DNA of 64,000 nt from Streptomyces avidinii (GCF_014650695.1 NZ_BMVL01000002.1:548721-612720); one strand, 5' to 3'. Counted from the first letter of the stretch, positions 44,887-55,305 are shown. Notes: generated by a model not told the origin, from the letters alone. Numbers and translations are program-made.

Positions 44887-45735
44887 ATGAAGGAGCGCCT
44901 CAAAGCACATGGGCTGGTCGGCGAACTCTCGGCCGAATTCGCAGGCACCATGATCCTCATTCTCTTCGGCTGTGGTGTCGTGGCCCAGGTGGTCGCCGGC
45001 GGAGCCCTGACGGATCCCGCGGGCGGCCTCGGAAACCACGACAGCATCGCCTGGGCCTGGGGTCTCGGCGTGACCCTGGGCGTCTACGTCGCGGCGAGGC
45101 TGAGCGGTGCTCACCTCAATCCCGCGGTGACCCTCGCCCTTGCGGCCTTCAAGGGCTTCCCGTGGAAGATGGTCGCCCCCTACGCGCTGGCCCAGCTGGC
45201 CGGAGCCTTCGTGGCGGCCCTGATCGTCCGCTGGAACTACACCGAGGCGCTGGCCAAGGCCGACCCCGGTCACACCATCAAGACGCAGGGCGTCTTCTCC
45301 ACGCTCCCGGCCAACGGGAACACCAACCTGCCGGTGACCGAGTGGGGCGCACTGCGCGACCAGATCATCGGCACCGCGATCCTCCTCCTGCTGATCTTCG
45401 CGGTCACGGACCTGCTGGGCACGCCCCCGGGCGCCAACCTGGCCCCGTTCATCGTCGGCCTGATCGTCGTGGCGATCGGCATGGCCTGGGGCACCAACGC
45501 CGGGTACGCGATCAACCCGGCCCGTGACCTCGGGCCGCGTCTGGCCAGCTTCCTCACCGGGTACGGAGGGGCCTGGAGAGATCAGTACGGGCACCTGTAC
45601 TTCTGGGTGCCGATCATCGGCCCGTTCATCGGCGGTGTGTTGGGTGCGGGTATCTACAAGCTCCTCATCGGCCGGTTCCTGCCGACCGCCGAACCGGAGC
45701 CTCCCGGACGCGTACCGGCACCGGACGAGAGCTGA
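44887..45735 (+). CDS. glpF: Glycerol uptake facilitator GlpF (MIP family)
   Basis: A 282-residue major intrinsic protein with the two NPA boxes ([11 protein letters not shown] and [12 protein letters not shown]). An Asp follows the second box (NPARD), as in glycerol facilitators rather than water channels. Six membrane segments are recognisable. It starts the glpF-glpK-glpD set: passive glycerol entry, then trapping by phosphorylation. No gylR-type regulator lies directly upstream, unlike the S. coelicolor gyl operon. Confidence 0.9.
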   Translation: MKERLKAHGLVGELSAEFAGTMILILFGCGVVAQVVAGGALTDPAGGLGNHDSIAWAWGLGVTLGVYVAARLSGAHLNPAVTLALAAFKGFPWKMVAPYALAQLAGAFVAALIVRWNYTEALAKADPGHTIKTQGVFSTLPANGNTNLPVTEWGALRDQIIGTAILLLLIFAVTDLLGTPPGANLAPFIVGLIVVAIGMAWGTNAGYAINPARDLGPRLASFLTGYGGAWRDQYGHLYFWVPIIGPFIGGVLGAGIYKLLIGRFLPTAEPEPPGRVPAPDES

Positions 45736-45821
45736 TCGGGTCCGCGGCGTCCGGCGACCCGGCACGGCCCGTCCCGGACGACAGCCCCCACACACGGAAT
45801 GTCCAAGAGGAGGCGCACCCC

Positions 45822-47339
45822 ATGGCTGACTTCGTCGGCGCAGTGGACCAGGGGACCACGAGCACCCGTTTCATGATCTTCGACCACGCCGGCAACGAGG
45901 TGGCGCGGCACCAGCTGGAGCACTCCCAGATCCTCCCGCGCTCGGGGTGGGTCGAACACGACCCGGTGGAGATCTGGGAACGCACCAACTCGGTGATCCA
46001 GAACGCCCTCCGGCACGGAAACCTCGACGCCTCCGACCTGGCGGCAGTCGGCATCACCAACCAGCGCGAGACGACCGTCGTCTGGGACCCCCGCACCGGC
46101 CGCCCGTACTACAACGCCATCGTCTGGCAGGACACCCGTACCGACTCCATCGCCGCCGCACTGGAGCGCGGCGGCCAGGGCGACGTCATCCGCCGTAAGG
46201 CGGGACTGCCACCGGCCACCTACTTCTCCGGCGGCAAGATCCAGTGGATCCTGGAGAACGTCGACGGCGTGCGGGAGGCCGCCGAGCAGGGCCACGCCCT
46301 CTTCGGCAACACCGACTGCTGGGTGCTGTGGAACCTGACCGGTGGACCCGACGGCGGCGTCCACGCCACCGACGTCACCAACGCCAGCCGCACCATGCTC
46401 ATGAACCTGGAAACCCTCGACTGGGACGACGAACTGCTCGGCTTCTTCGGCGTACCCCGGGCCATGCTGCCCACCATCAACCCGTCCTCCCACCCGGAGG
46501 CGTACGGGCAGACCCGCACCTCCCGGCCGCTGCGCGAGGCCATTCCCATCACCGGTGTGCTCGGCGACCAGCAGGCGGCCACCGTCGGGCAGGTCTGCTA
46601 CGCGCCCGGCGAGGCGAAGAACACGTACGGAACCGGCAACTTCCTGGTGCTCAACACCGGGACGGAACTGGTCCGCTCGCAGCACGGCCTCCTGACCACC
46701 GTGGCATACCAGTTCGGCGACAACCCCGCGATCTACGCCCTCGAAGGATCCATCGCAGTCACCGGCTCCGCCGTGCAATGGCTGCGTGACCAGCTGAAGA
46801 TCATCGGTGACGCCGCCGAGAGCGAACGTCTGGCTCGCACCGTCGAGGACAGCGGCGGCATCTACTTCGTCCCCGCCTTTTCCGGCCTGTTCGCCCCGTA
46901 CTGGCGTTCCGACGCCCGCGGCGCGATCGTCGGGCTGGCCCGATACCACGACAACGGTCACCTGGCGCGGGCCACTCTGGAGGCCATCTGCTACCAGACC
47001 CGCGACGTGGTGGAAGCCATGGAGCAGGACTCCGGCGTCCACCTCGACGTGCTCAAGGTCGACGGCGGAGTCACGGCCAACGACCTGTGCATGCAGACCC
47101 AGGCCGACGTCCTCGGCGTACCGGTCAGCCGTCCCGTCGTCGCCGAGACGACCGCGCTCGGCGCCGCCTACGCGGCCGGGCTCGCCACCGGCTTCTGGCG
47201 CGACACGGACGAACTGCGCACCCACTGGCAGGAGTCCAAGCGCTGGGCGCCCGAGTGGTCGGAGGAACGGCGCGCGGAAGGGTACGAGGGCTGGAAGCGG
47301 GCGGTGGAGCGCACGCTCGACTGGGCCAAGATCGAATAA
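45822..47339 (+). CDS. glpK: Glycerol kinase
   Basis: A 505-residue FGGY-family kinase forming glycerol-3-phosphate. It has the N-terminal phosphate loop [18 protein letters not shown], then [10 protein letters not shown], and the signature region [12 protein letters not shown] plus [20 protein letters not shown]. Its length is normal. It begins 86 bases after glpF with GGAGG upstream and is followed 51 bases later by glpD, so all three are likely one transcript. Confidence 0.95.
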   Translation: MADFVGAVDQGTTSTRFMIFDHAGNEVARHQLEHSQILPRSGWVEHDPVEIWERTNSVIQNALRHGNLDASDLAAVGITNQRETTVVWDPRTGRPYYNAIVWQDTRTDSIAAALERGGQGDVIRRKAGLPPATYFSGGKIQWILENVDGVREAAEQGHALFGNTDCWVLWNLTGGPDGGVHATDVTNASRTMLMNLETLDWDDELLGFFGVPRAMLPTINPSSHPEAYGQTRTSRPLREAIPITGVLGDQQAATVGQVCYAPGEAKNTYGTGNFLVLNTGTELVRSQHGLLTTVAYQFGDNPAIYALEGSIAVTGSAVQWLRDQLKIIGDAAESERLARTVEDSGGIYFVPAFSGLFAPYWRSDARGAIVGLARYHDNGHLARATLEAICYQTRDVVEAMEQDSGVHLDVLKVDGGVTANDLCMQTQADVLGVPVSRPVVAETTALGAAYAAGLATGFWRDTDELRTHWQESKRWAPEWSEERRAEGYEGWKRAVERTLDWAKIE

Positions 47340-47390
47340 GGGCGAACAGGTTGTTCGGCCGCGCTCGCCCGCAGCACTGAGGAGGAGACC

Positions 47391-49103
47391 GTGGTCCATC
47401 CGGTGGCCCTCTCACCGAAGGCCCGCACACAGGCCCTCGCAGGTATGGGACAGGGCGAACTCGACGTCCTGGTCGTCGGCGGCGGCGTCGTCGGCAGCGG
47501 GGCCGCCCTGGACGCCGCCACCCGGGGCCTGAGCGTCGGACTCGTCGAAGCCCGCGACTGGGCCTCGGGCACGTCCAGCCGCTCCAGCAAACTCATCCAC
47601 GGCGGCCTGCGCTACCTGGAGATGCTCGACTTTCGCCTCGTCGCCGAAGCGCTCAAGGAGCGGGGCCTCCTGCTCCGGTACCTCGCCCCCCACCTGGTGC
47701 GTCCGGTGCCTTTCCTCTACCCCCTGCAACACCGCGTCACGGAGCGCCCGTACGTCGGCAGCGGCGTCCTGCTGTACGACGCCATGGCCAGGGCCTCCGG
47801 CACCTCCGGCGGCCTGCCCGTCCACCGCCACCTGAGCAGGCATCGGGCCCTGCGCGAGGCGCCCGCGCTGCGCTCCGACGCCCTGGTGGGCGCCATCCAG
47901 TACTGGGACGCCCAGGTCGATGACGCCCGCCACACCCTGTTCCTCGCCCGTACGGCCGCCTCGTACGGGGCGCTGACCGCCAACCGCACCCGCGTCAGCC
48001 GCTTCCTGCGGCAGGGCGAGCGGGTGGTCGGCGCCGTGGTCACGGACCTGGAGAGCGGCGAGGAGACGGAGGTGCGGGCCAAGCAGGTCATCAACGCGAC
48101 CGGGGTGTGGACGGATGACACCCAGGCCATGGCCGGCACCCGCGGCCAGTTCCACGTGCGCGCTTCCAAGGGCGTCCACGTGCTCGTACCCCGTGACCGG
48201 ATCAACTCCCGCACCGGACTGATCCTGCGCACCGAGAAGAGCGTGCTGTTCGTGATCCCCTGGGGCCGGCACTGGATCATCGGGACCACCGACACCGACT
48301 GGACGCTCGACAAAGCCCACCCGGCCCTCAGCTCCAAGGACGTCACCTACCTGCTGGAACACGTCAACAGCGTGCTGGCCACCCCCCTGGTCCCCGAGGA
48401 CGTCGAGGGCGTCTACGCCGGCCTGCGCCCCCTGCTGTCCGGCGAGGCGGCGGAGACCAGCAGGCTGTCCCGGGAGCACCTCGTCGCCCATCCGGTACCC
48501 GGACTCGTCGTGGTGGCGGGCGGCAAGTACACCACCTACCGGGTGATGGCCAAGGACGCGGTCGACGAGGCTGCCCGCGCCCTGGACGAGAAGGTCCCCG
48601 GCTGCATCACGCACCGTGTTCCGCTGCTGGGCGCCGACGGCTACCCGGCACTGTGGAACTCCCGGCACCGGCTCGCCGGGCACTCCGGGCTCCATGTCGC
48701 CCGTATCGAGCACCTCCTGAACCGCTACGGCTCCCTCGCGCCCGAACTGCTCGCCCTCGTGGCCACCGACCCCGCGCTCGGCGAGGCGCTGCCGAGCTCC
48801 GACGACTACCTGAGGGTCGAGGCCGTGTACGCGGTGACCCACGAGGGAGCTCGCCATGTGGAAGATGTGCTCGCCCGGCGCACCCGGATCTCCATCGAGT
48901 CCTGGGACCGCGGGGTGGACGCGGCGCCGACCGTTGCCCAGCTGATGGCACCCCACCTGGGATGGGACCGGGCGCACCAGGACCGCGAGGTCGACCATTA
49001 CGTCAAGCGCGTGGCGGCCGAGCGCGAAGCCCAGCAGCAGCCGGATGACCGGACCGCCGACGCGGTCCGGCTCGGCGTGCCCGACATCATCCCGGTGAAC
49101 TGA
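47391..49103 (+). CDS. glpD: Glycerol-3-phosphate dehydrogenase
   Basis: A 570-residue FAD enzyme oxidising glycerol-3-phosphate to dihydroxyacetone phosphate at the membrane. It has LDVLVVGGGVVGSGAALDAA (FAD motif), SSRSSKLIHGGLRYLEM, GTTDTDWTLDKAHP and the C-terminal DAO-C domain. GTG 47391 has GAGGAG upstream. End of the glycerol operon. Confidence 0.95.
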   Translation: MVHPVALSPKARTQALAGMGQGELDVLVVGGGVVGSGAALDAATRGLSVGLVEARDWASGTSSRSSKLIHGGLRYLEMLDFRLVAEALKERGLLLRYLAPHLVRPVPFLYPLQHRVTERPYVGSGVLLYDAMARASGTSGGLPVHRHLSRHRALREAPALRSDALVGAIQYWDAQVDDARHTLFLARTAASYGALTANRTRVSRFLRQGERVVGAVVTDLESGEETEVRAKQVINATGVWTDDTQAMAGTRGQFHVRASKGVHVLVPRDRINSRTGLILRTEKSVLFVIPWGRHWIIGTTDTDWTLDKAHPALSSKDVTYLLEHVNSVLATPLVPEDVEGVYAGLRPLLSGEAAETSRLSREHLVAHPVPGLVVVAGGKYTTYRVMAKDAVDEAARALDEKVPGCITHRVPLLGADGYPALWNSRHRLAGHSGLHVARIEHLLNRYGSLAPELLALVATDPALGEALPSSDDYLRVEAVYAVTHEGARHVEDVLARRTRISIESWDRGVDAAPTVAQLMAPHLGWDRAHQDREVDHYVKRVAAEREAQQQPDDRTADAVRLGVPDIIPVN

Positions 49104-49539
49104 ACGGCCGCGCGTGGGGGGCCTCACGGCGGACGCCGGATAGCGGCGACACGTCCGTGCCCCAATCATGCCCCCAAGGACGGTCAGCAGGGCCAGAAGC
49201 GGAAGCTTCCCATTGCGGCTTTCGCAGGTCAGGAACCATGTGATGGTCTTCCGCGCAGTCGGCGAGCCCATCCCGGCCGACGGCACCCGGCCAGCTGCGC
49301 CAGTACGCCGACGAGAGCGAGGACGTCCGCGTCATGTACTTCGTCACCGCCCTGCGCGCCTTCGTCGTGGACGCCTACATCGAAGCCTGACCACGACCAC
49401 TGCGGTCACACCGCGGAGGCTGTGGTGCGTGCAGCTACCTGTCATGCGCGGTCAGGAGCAGGACCTGGGCCTTGGAGCGGTGGCTCCAGCGCAGTGGCCA
49501 CGGCTTCGGCCGGCATACGGTCGTCGCGCAGGGCGCCCG
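49104..49539. other. Decayed stretch after glpD
   Basis: One plus frame near 49290-49390 ends QLRQYADESEDVRVMYFVTA plus LRAFVVDAYIEA, which looks like the C-terminus of a real protein. No start or family is found. The rest is uninformative. Confidence 0.3.
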
Positions 49540-50230
49540 CCGTCTCCCGGCCGAGCGTCAAGGCGGCTGGGATTCGTCGGTGCTACGTCGGGCAGCCGCC
49601 GAGCGATCCCTGCTCGCCATGCTCGTCCGGCACACTGCTGCTGCCCTGTCGGTCGCCTTCATACACCACCGCCAACGCGAGGACGCGTTGAAGCCGCACC
49701 GGCTGAGGGCGGAACGAACAGCCCTCCAGCGGCAGCTGATCTCCGTCGTGGCCGAGCTGGGGTTCCACCGGGCCGTTCACGCGCTCATGGCCGACGTCGC
49801 TGCCTCGGGCGGCGGCGAGGAAGCCATCACCGCGCACTACACGAGTTCACCGGGCTCCCCGCGCCGGTCGAGGACCGCTTCGCTCGGCTGAGGTCCTGGA
49901 CCGGCCCCAGCCGCCCCGACCCCTATCCGGAACCGGACCCCGTGCGCCAGGACGAAATGCTGCACACCGTTGCCCGGGAGGTCGGACCGGTGCGTATCAA
50001 GGACCGGCTGATCACCCTGGTCCGCCCGCACGGCGAGATCCTGGGCGTTCTCGCCCTCGTCGATGCCCGGGGCCAGGCCGACGAACACACCGTACTCGCG
50101 CTGGAACGCGCCGCCACGTCACTCGCCCTGGAGCGGGCACACCTGCGCAATCTGGCCGAAGTGGAGCTGAGGCTGCACCGCGAGCTGGTCGACGACCTCC
50201 TGGCAGGGACGGGGCGAGGCGAGCGCCTAC
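49540..50230 (+). pseudogene. PucR-like transcriptional regulator remnant
   Basis: One frame gives AAERSLLAMLVRHTAAALSV and LKPHRLRAERTALQRQLISV. After about 49845 another frame gives HEFTGLPAPVEDRFARLRSW, RLITLVRPHGEILGVLALVD and VELRLHRELVDDLLAGTGRG. The last block is the GAF/linker end that precedes the GGDEF-like and helix-turn-helix parts in PucR/CdaR regulators. The DNA-binding domain is missing, so the gene is both frameshifted and truncated. Confidence 0.6.
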
Positions 50231-50547
50231 ACCCGGTCCGAGGCAGTCGGAGGGGCCGGGAGCCCGCCCGTGGTGTCGGCACGGGTTGCCCGAACCGTGG
50301 CCCCGAAGGCTCCAGGCACGACAAGGAAATGCCCCCTATCGCGACGGGGGTTCCGCGTCGAGACGGGCACGGCGGTTGCGGCCGCCCGCCCGCGCCGGCG
50401 GCTCAGGCAAGTACCGTCAGCAGCGCCCGCGCTCACTCATCATTCGACGACAACCTGCACGAATGGCTGTGTGTCCCGTCAAGGCCGGAGTGGCAGCGGC
50501 CGCCTCTGCTCGAGGCCGGACGGCCGGAAGCAGAACGGACCGAGCCC

Positions 50548-50965
50548 ATGGACGAGGCACCGCAGGAAATCGGCCGGCACCCGCCGCCCCCCTGTCCCCC
50601 CTCGCGCTCTGTCCTGTTCGAGGGCATCGAGGAGATCGCCGAGGCCCGCCGCATGGCCCGCTCATTCCTCGCGGACGTGAAGAGCGTCCACGACCTGCCG
50701 GTCTCCGAGCGCGCCCAGAGCGTGGACGAACTGGTCGTGAGCGAGCTCGTCACCAACACGCGCAAGTACGCGCCGGGCCCCAGCCTGCTGACCCTGGACA
50801 TCCGTGACGGCTGCGTCGAGGTGACCGGCTGGGACAGCAATCCCACCCCGCCCTGCGTGTTGCCCCCCCGATCCCCGACGGATCGGCCGGCACGGCATGG
50901 AGATCATCGTCGACGTCGCCCAGACGTTCCAGATCGAGGCCGCCCGGCTTGTCCTTGAACGCTGA
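50548..50965 (+). pseudogene. HATPase anti-sigma-like protein, frameshifted and truncated
   Basis: ATG 50548 begins MDEAPQEIGRHPPPP and reads EEIAEARRMARSFLADVKSV, ELVVSELVTNTRKYAPGPSL and VTGWDSNPTPPCVLPP, like 18323-18946. At the C7 tract 50863-50869 the frame shifts; with six C the next codons would read DPRRIGRHGMEIIVDVAQT. That continued frame ends after LVLER, where the DNA runs into the IS110 remnant. The nucleotide-binding end is therefore lost. Confidence 0.75.
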
Positions 50966-51450
50966 CCAGGAACGCCGGGAAGTACTCCGCAGCAACGAGC
51001 GGAGCTGGTTGCAGACCTGCTGCCGGTTCCAGACCGCGTCTTGCTGTGCTCGGGCCAGGACAGCCGCCGCCTGGGCCAGGTCGGTGTCGGCGGTCAGCGG
51101 CCGGTGCATCGGCATGTCCGTGCGGATGATGTTGGCGAGCATGAGGGCGTCGCCGGGGTCGGATTTCTTGCGGCTCACGCCGTGGCGGTCGCGATAGCGG
51201 GAGGCCGCCATCGGGTTGAACGCGAAGATCTGCCGGGCGCCGGTGCGGAGTGTGGCGACCAGCAGGCCGCGGCTGGTCTCGATCGCCACCGGAATCGGCA
51301 TCTCGGCGCTGTCGCCGTGATCAGCCAGCAGGTCCAGCAAGACCTGATAGCCCTCCAGGTCGTCGCCGATGCGGCACTTGGCCAGCAGCTCGCGAGAGGG
51401 CCGTCGATGATCGCGACGTAAGAACGCGTCACCGTGCGGCAGCTCGTCCA
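50940..51450 (-). pseudogene. IS110-family transposase remnant
   Basis: The minus frame reads SRELLAKCRIGDDLEGYQVL, IPVAIETSRGLLVATLRTGA, ASRYRDRHGVSRKKSDPGDA and VWNRQQVCNQLRSLLR. This is the DEDD-type N-terminal region of IS110 transposases (AIET, KSDxxDA). The start is frameshifted, and after FKDKPGG the frame joins sequence antisense to the HATPase gene. So the insertion decayed and its C-terminal half is gone. Confidence 0.75.
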
Positions 51451-51680
51451 TCGCCTGACCTGCGAGAACAGACCATGTCCGATTTACGAGGGTCCCACCT
51501 CCGGTCACACCCACGGCCCCCGCTGAAAGCACCCCTCCAGGCAACGGTCCGGCCCCCTCCCGATGCAACCTCGGCCCGGCCTCTACGCGCGCCTCAGCGC
51601 GTCGCACACCGGCCCTTCGCCGTACCGGGCCAGGATGGGGTCCCGTAGGTCCGGAGCCTTCGGGTGACGGGAGCAGAACA

Positions 51681-52088
51681 TTGATCAACGTGGACATTCA
51701 GCATTGCGGCAGCTCGATTCTGATCAGCGCCACCGGGGAGCTCGACGAGGGTGCGGGAGAGGTGCTCCAGCGCGCCTTGAACCACGTGACCAGAGACGAA
51801 CGCGATCTCCTGGTGGACCTGCACGCTGTAGCGGCCATGGACGTCGACGGCCTGCTCCACCTCCTGATCCTGCACCGCCGCGCCGAGCGTATGCGCCTAC
51901 GGGTGCTGGTCACCGGCTGGCAGCCCCAGCCCCAACAGTGCATGGCCACCGTGGCCGGCATCCCCGGACCCCGGGCGGGCACCGGAGAGCGCTACGCCCT
52001 GGCCGGCTTCCGCCGACTCCTCGAGGAGAAGGCGCAGCGCGCACGGGACCGCGCCGACTTCGCCGATGGCTGGCTGCCCCGCGTCTAA
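51681..52088 (+). CDS. STAS-domain protein (paralogue of 34523-34933)
   Basis: A 135-residue STAS protein: INVDIQHCGSSILISATGEL, DLLVDLHAVAAMDVDGLLHL, LRVLVTGWQPQPQQCMATVA. Like its paralogue it lacks the usual phospho-acceptor Ser in the loop (AAMDVDGLL). GGGAGCAGAACATT lies just before the TTG at 51681. It may serve as binding partner for HATPase regulators. Confidence 0.8.
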   Translation: MINVDIQHCGSSILISATGELDEGAGEVLQRALNHVTRDERDLLVDLHAVAAMDVDGLLHLLILHRRAERMRLRVLVTGWQPQPQQCMATVAGIPGPRAGTGERYALAGFRRLLEEKAQRARDRADFADGWLPRV

Positions 52089-52173
52089 GGGCTCGCAGAG
52101 AATCAACATGCTGACTTGATTCTGCTGTTCGTGAGGAACTCGGTGACGCCGGCAGGTGTGCGGAACGTGGCCG

Positions 52174-52480
52174 TCAAGGTCGAACGGTGCAGCCGTGGTC
52201 GGCGAGGAGGGGCTGGATTTGGTGAACGGCCCTGGTAATGGTGCCGCCGTTGACGCCGCAGAGCTGGGCGATCAGGTCTCGTGTTCCGAGTTTACGCAGG
52301 TAGAGAATGGTGGCCAGGACTCGGTCGGCGGTGGTCATCGTGTCCATGGCGCCGGCTCCGCGAGCCCTGATGCGGTCTCCTCCTCGCTGCTGTGACCGCC
52401 CGTGTTCACGGAGCTCATCGAGTGTCTGAGACGGCTGGTCGACGAGGTCACCCAGTGCAGGTTCGGTCATGCCGGTCAGT
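52174..52480 (-). pseudogene. ISAzo13-like transposase remnant
   Basis: The minus frame reads EHGRSQQRGGDRIRARGAGA, ADRVLATILYLRKLGTRDLI and AQLCGVNGGTITRAVHQIQP. This is the helix-turn-helix start found in ISAzo13-group and related Streptomyces transposases (DRVLATxLYLRKxCTxDxLAxLFGV). The catalytic region is missing beyond 52174. Assignment to the exact group is tentative. Confidence 0.5.
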
Positions 52481-52556
52481 TCCGGGGTGCGCAGGCCGCC
52501 GGCGCCCCCATCAGCAGACGGCGCTGCGCTCGTCCGCCTGCCCATGAGGCAGGTCC

Positions 52557-53021
52557 TCAGGGGTTGCGGCGGGTGAGGGAGGCGTTCAGGACAGTGGCGA
52601 AGACGCACCAGGCGGCGTAGGGCAGCAGTGTGCGGGCGGCGACCGGGTCGGTCCCTGAGGTACGGCGGATGAGTTCGGCGTTGCTGAGGTCGAGGACCAG
52701 CGTGCCGGCCAGCGCGGCCTGCGGACTGCGGCAGCGGAAGAACAGCCATGTCCATCCGGCATTGAGCGCCAGGTTTACACCGAACGAAATGGCAGTGGCG
52801 GCCTGCTCCCGCCCCCGAGTGCGGCCCAGCGCGTGGCCGGCCGCGAAGGCGATCGAGGCATACAGCGGCGTCCACACCAGCCCCAACGCCCACGACGGCG
52901 GCTGCCAGGCGGGCTTGTGCAGACCGCGGTACCAGTCGCTGTCCGCATCGACGGCCGCTGCTGCGTACCGCTTCCAGCCGGACGGCGCGACGAGTCGAGA
53001 GTCCTCACTGATCAGTCTCAC
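52557..53021 (-). CDS. TspO/MBR family protein
   Basis: A 154-residue five-helix membrane protein of the TspO/peripheral-benzodiazepine-receptor family: WYRGLHKPAWQPPSWALGLV, TPLYASIAFAAGHA, NLALNAGWTWLFFRCRSPQA, LLPYAAWCVFATVLNASLTR. The aromatic residues (W-P-x-W, N-W-x-W) are the porphyrin-binding features of the family. The intact gene stands alone among pseudogenes. No carotenoid gene is adjacent, although some bacterial TspO proteins affect pigment genes. Confidence 0.85.
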   Translation of the reverse strand: MRLISEDSRLVAPSGWKRYAAAAVDADSDWYRGLHKPAWQPPSWALGLVWTPLYASIAFAAGHALGRTRGREQAATAISFGVNLALNAGWTWLFFRCRSPQAALAGTLVLDLSNAELIRRTSGTDPVAARTLLPYAAWCVFATVLNASLTRRNP

Positions 53022-53194
53022 GAGGAGATGCTTCCCCCTCGCCCGTCGGCCCTCACCGAACCACCCGCCAACACGCCGGACGCCGCCACGCGCCGGCGGG
53101 CATCATGTCCGCGTAGACGAGACCCACACCCCGCCACACCGTCGGCCACCTCCTGGACCGCTCCCTCGCCCGCTCCGGCGAGGCCGCCAGGCGC

Positions 53195-53673
53195 AGCATG
53201 ATGTCCTCGCGCCGCTGCCTGGCCGTCCTGGCCGTCGCGGCCCCGGCGGCCGTGACCTCGCTGGCCAGGACGACCGCGGCCGACGACACGGAGAAGGAAG
53301 AAGCCTCGCCAATCATCGTCCCGACGTTCAGCGTCGACCCGGTCGGACCTCGGGCTTCCCGCTGTCGGAGTCGCGTGCGGCAGCACCAGGCCGAGGACCG
53401 CGGGCACCGCCACGATCGGCACCGGCTCCCGGGAGTGCACCCTGCAGAAGAAGGCACGAGGTACGACCGGTCCCAGTGCGAACTTCCTCTTCGAGTTCAA
53501 AAACGGTCCCCAGACCGGCACCAAGGCATTGGTGCCCGCGCCCCCTCCAGGAGCCGAACCCGAGGCCATCGACGGAATCGTCCCGGCGAACCCTGGGCTA
53601 CAAGGGACTCACCGGATCACTCCACTTCGAACCCGTCACCGGACAGGCCACCCAGAACACAGTGACCTTCTAG
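53195..53673 (+). pseudogene. Secreted hypothetical protein, frameshifted
   Basis: SRRCLAVLAVAAPAAVTSLA near 53210-53270 is a signal peptide. Other frames then give SANFLFEFKNGPQTGTKALV, AEPEAIDGIVPANPG and finally GYKGLTGSLHFEPVTGQATQ up to a TAG. At least two frame changes are needed. No family is recognised. Confidence 0.4.
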
Positions 53674-53956
53674 TGAGACAGGGCGCTGAACCAGCCAGGC
53701 CACGGCTCCCTGCTCGCTTCGGGCAGGGAGCCGCTCAAAGGATTCGAAGGGCACGAGGGTCAGCCGGTCAGAGCCGGAAAGGGTGGTGCTGCCGACCGGG
53801 GGCGGTGACCGGCGACGTGTGACGGCTGCCGGACCTGCCCGCGGTCGACAGCGCCACGGGGCTGGAAGCATCCTGTCCGAAGGCGGCTCCCCACGCTCGC
53901 TATTGCACCCCTCTCCCGGGTGGCGCCCGGCGTTGACGCGCTGATGCGGATGTGAG

Positions 53957-53990
53957 CCGCACCCGGACAGGCGCTCGTGTCCGGGTGCGG
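53957..53990. terminator. Hairpin downstream of the tpg remnant
   Basis: A perfect 13-bp stem, CCGCACCCGGACA with TGTCCGGGTGCGG, and an 8-base loop, about 70 bases beyond the end of the minus-strand tpg fragment. Confidence 0.6.
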
Positions 53991-54057
53991 CGCTGCCGGG
54001 CGTGCCCGGTGGTGGGGTTCGGAAGGAGACGTCGTCTCGGTCCCCGGCGCCCCGAGC

Positions 54058-54370
54058 TCAGGAGTCGAAAAGGCGCTGGGGTACGCAGGAGGTGGACGGT
54101 GAGGCGGCGCGCCCGGCCGTCGTCGGTGGTGCCGACGGGTGCGGTGTAGCCGAACCGGGCGCGGGGTTCGACCGTGATGCCAGTGGTGGCGGCCGCCTGC
54201 TTGCGGCGGCGGCCACGGACCACGGGCTGCCAGCGGGCCCGTACGGCCGTGTCGATGCGGTCCGCGACCCGCTGGGGCGGTGTCTTCCGGTCACCCCTGC
54301 GGTAGCGCCCACCGACCGCTGACAAGCTGCTTGAGCAGGAATTTCATCTGCCCCCTTCAGGGTCTTGGGC
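54058..54370 (-). pseudogene. Telomere terminal protein Tpg remnant
   Basis: Frames on the minus strand read RIDTAVRARWQPVVRGRRRK, QAAATTGITVEPRARFGYTA and PVGTTDDGRARRLTVHLL. ARFGYTAPxGTTDD is a strong marker of Tpg, the protein covalently attached to the 5' ends of linear Streptomyces replicons. The N-terminal part and the end are in other frames (LPQRLFDS), so it is not functional. No tap gene is found next to it. Confidence 0.7.
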
Positions 54371-54572
54371 GGGTCCTTGGTGAAGGTGTCCTGGTCGGCA
54401 CGGACGATGGCGTCCTCTCTCACACAGCGGTGCAGCTCCTCGACGTCGGGCAGCGGGCGGCCTGTCGGGCATGGCCTCCAGCGCGTCGCCGGAGGCCATA
54501 GCGCCGTTCTATTCGCCGTCGTCGAGGACGGCGTCGCCGCCCTTGATGTGGCGGGCCGGGTTGACCCTTCCA

Positions 54573-54650
54573 TCAGGTCGACCACGCCATCTCCTGCACC
54601 CCTCCCAGTTTGGCCAGGCCGGGCGTGGGGCCGAGGCGGAAGGTGCCCAT
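54573..54650 (-). CDS. 25-residue ORF coupled to the preceding gene
   Basis: Its ATG overlaps the stop of the 54650-54930 frame (TGATG) and gives MGTFRLGPTPGLAKLGGVQE plus MAWST. No ribosome-binding site is seen. Listed because of the coupling; it may be accidental. Confidence 0.2.
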   Translation of the reverse strand: MGTFRLGPTPGLAKLGGVQEMAWST

Positions 54651-54930
54651 CAGCGGCTCTTGTGGTGCTCCATCGCTGTCAGGAAGTCGGCGTCGGTGAG
54701 ATCGGCGGTGACGCCGAGGGCAGCGAGGGTGTCGACGTACGCGGTCTTGAGGCGGTCGTGCCATGGGTCGAGGTAGGCGCCGGTCTCCCGGCGCAGGTAG
54801 GCCTCGATGGGGTGGACGTCGTGGCCGAGTTCTGGGCGTAGGCGAGGGTGTGGGTCTGGTACCAGGCCGGATCGGTCGGCCCGCAACCCCTACTACTCCG
54901 CCGCCACGCCCATGCCACCGCACACAAGCG
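54650..54930 (-). pseudogene. Unknown protein, frameshifted
   Basis: GPTDPAWYQTHTLAYAQ in one frame continues ELGHDVHPIEAYLRRETGAY plus LDPWHDRLKTAYVDTLAALG in another, and ends TAMEHHKSR. It reads like a genuine helical protein with one indel near 54835. I cannot name the family. Confidence 0.35.
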
Positions 54931-55305
54931 CGCTGACGACCGGGCAACCGGAGACGAGACCGCTTACCCAGGGCAGCTCCGTGCGCAACCACGGCCCGCC
55001 CAAAGCCTCCGTCCGGCTGGCGCCGAGACCTCGGCGCATACGGCCGAGAAGGAACGACGAACCCCAAAGCCTCAGCGACGGGGCCGACTGTGCGCGGCGG
55101 GAGGCCAGTCCGAAGGAGTCAAACATCGGTAGGGCATCGTCGATCCCCCCGGCGTCGGAGCACCCTGGCCCGCAGGGCCGCGGCTAGGCCGGCTACGACA
55201 TGTTCGTGCGCGCCATGTGGCGTCCGAGCAGGCCGTCGATCAATGCGCGGGTGCCGCCTGGCGGCCGCGCCCCCGGCCCCGGCCGCCCCTGACCGTCTTC
55301 ACCCT

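Noticed and set aside
49168..50958. 596-codon plus frame after glpD
   Set aside because: It joins pieces of a PucR-like gene and the start of a HATPase gene by chance; these were listed separately.
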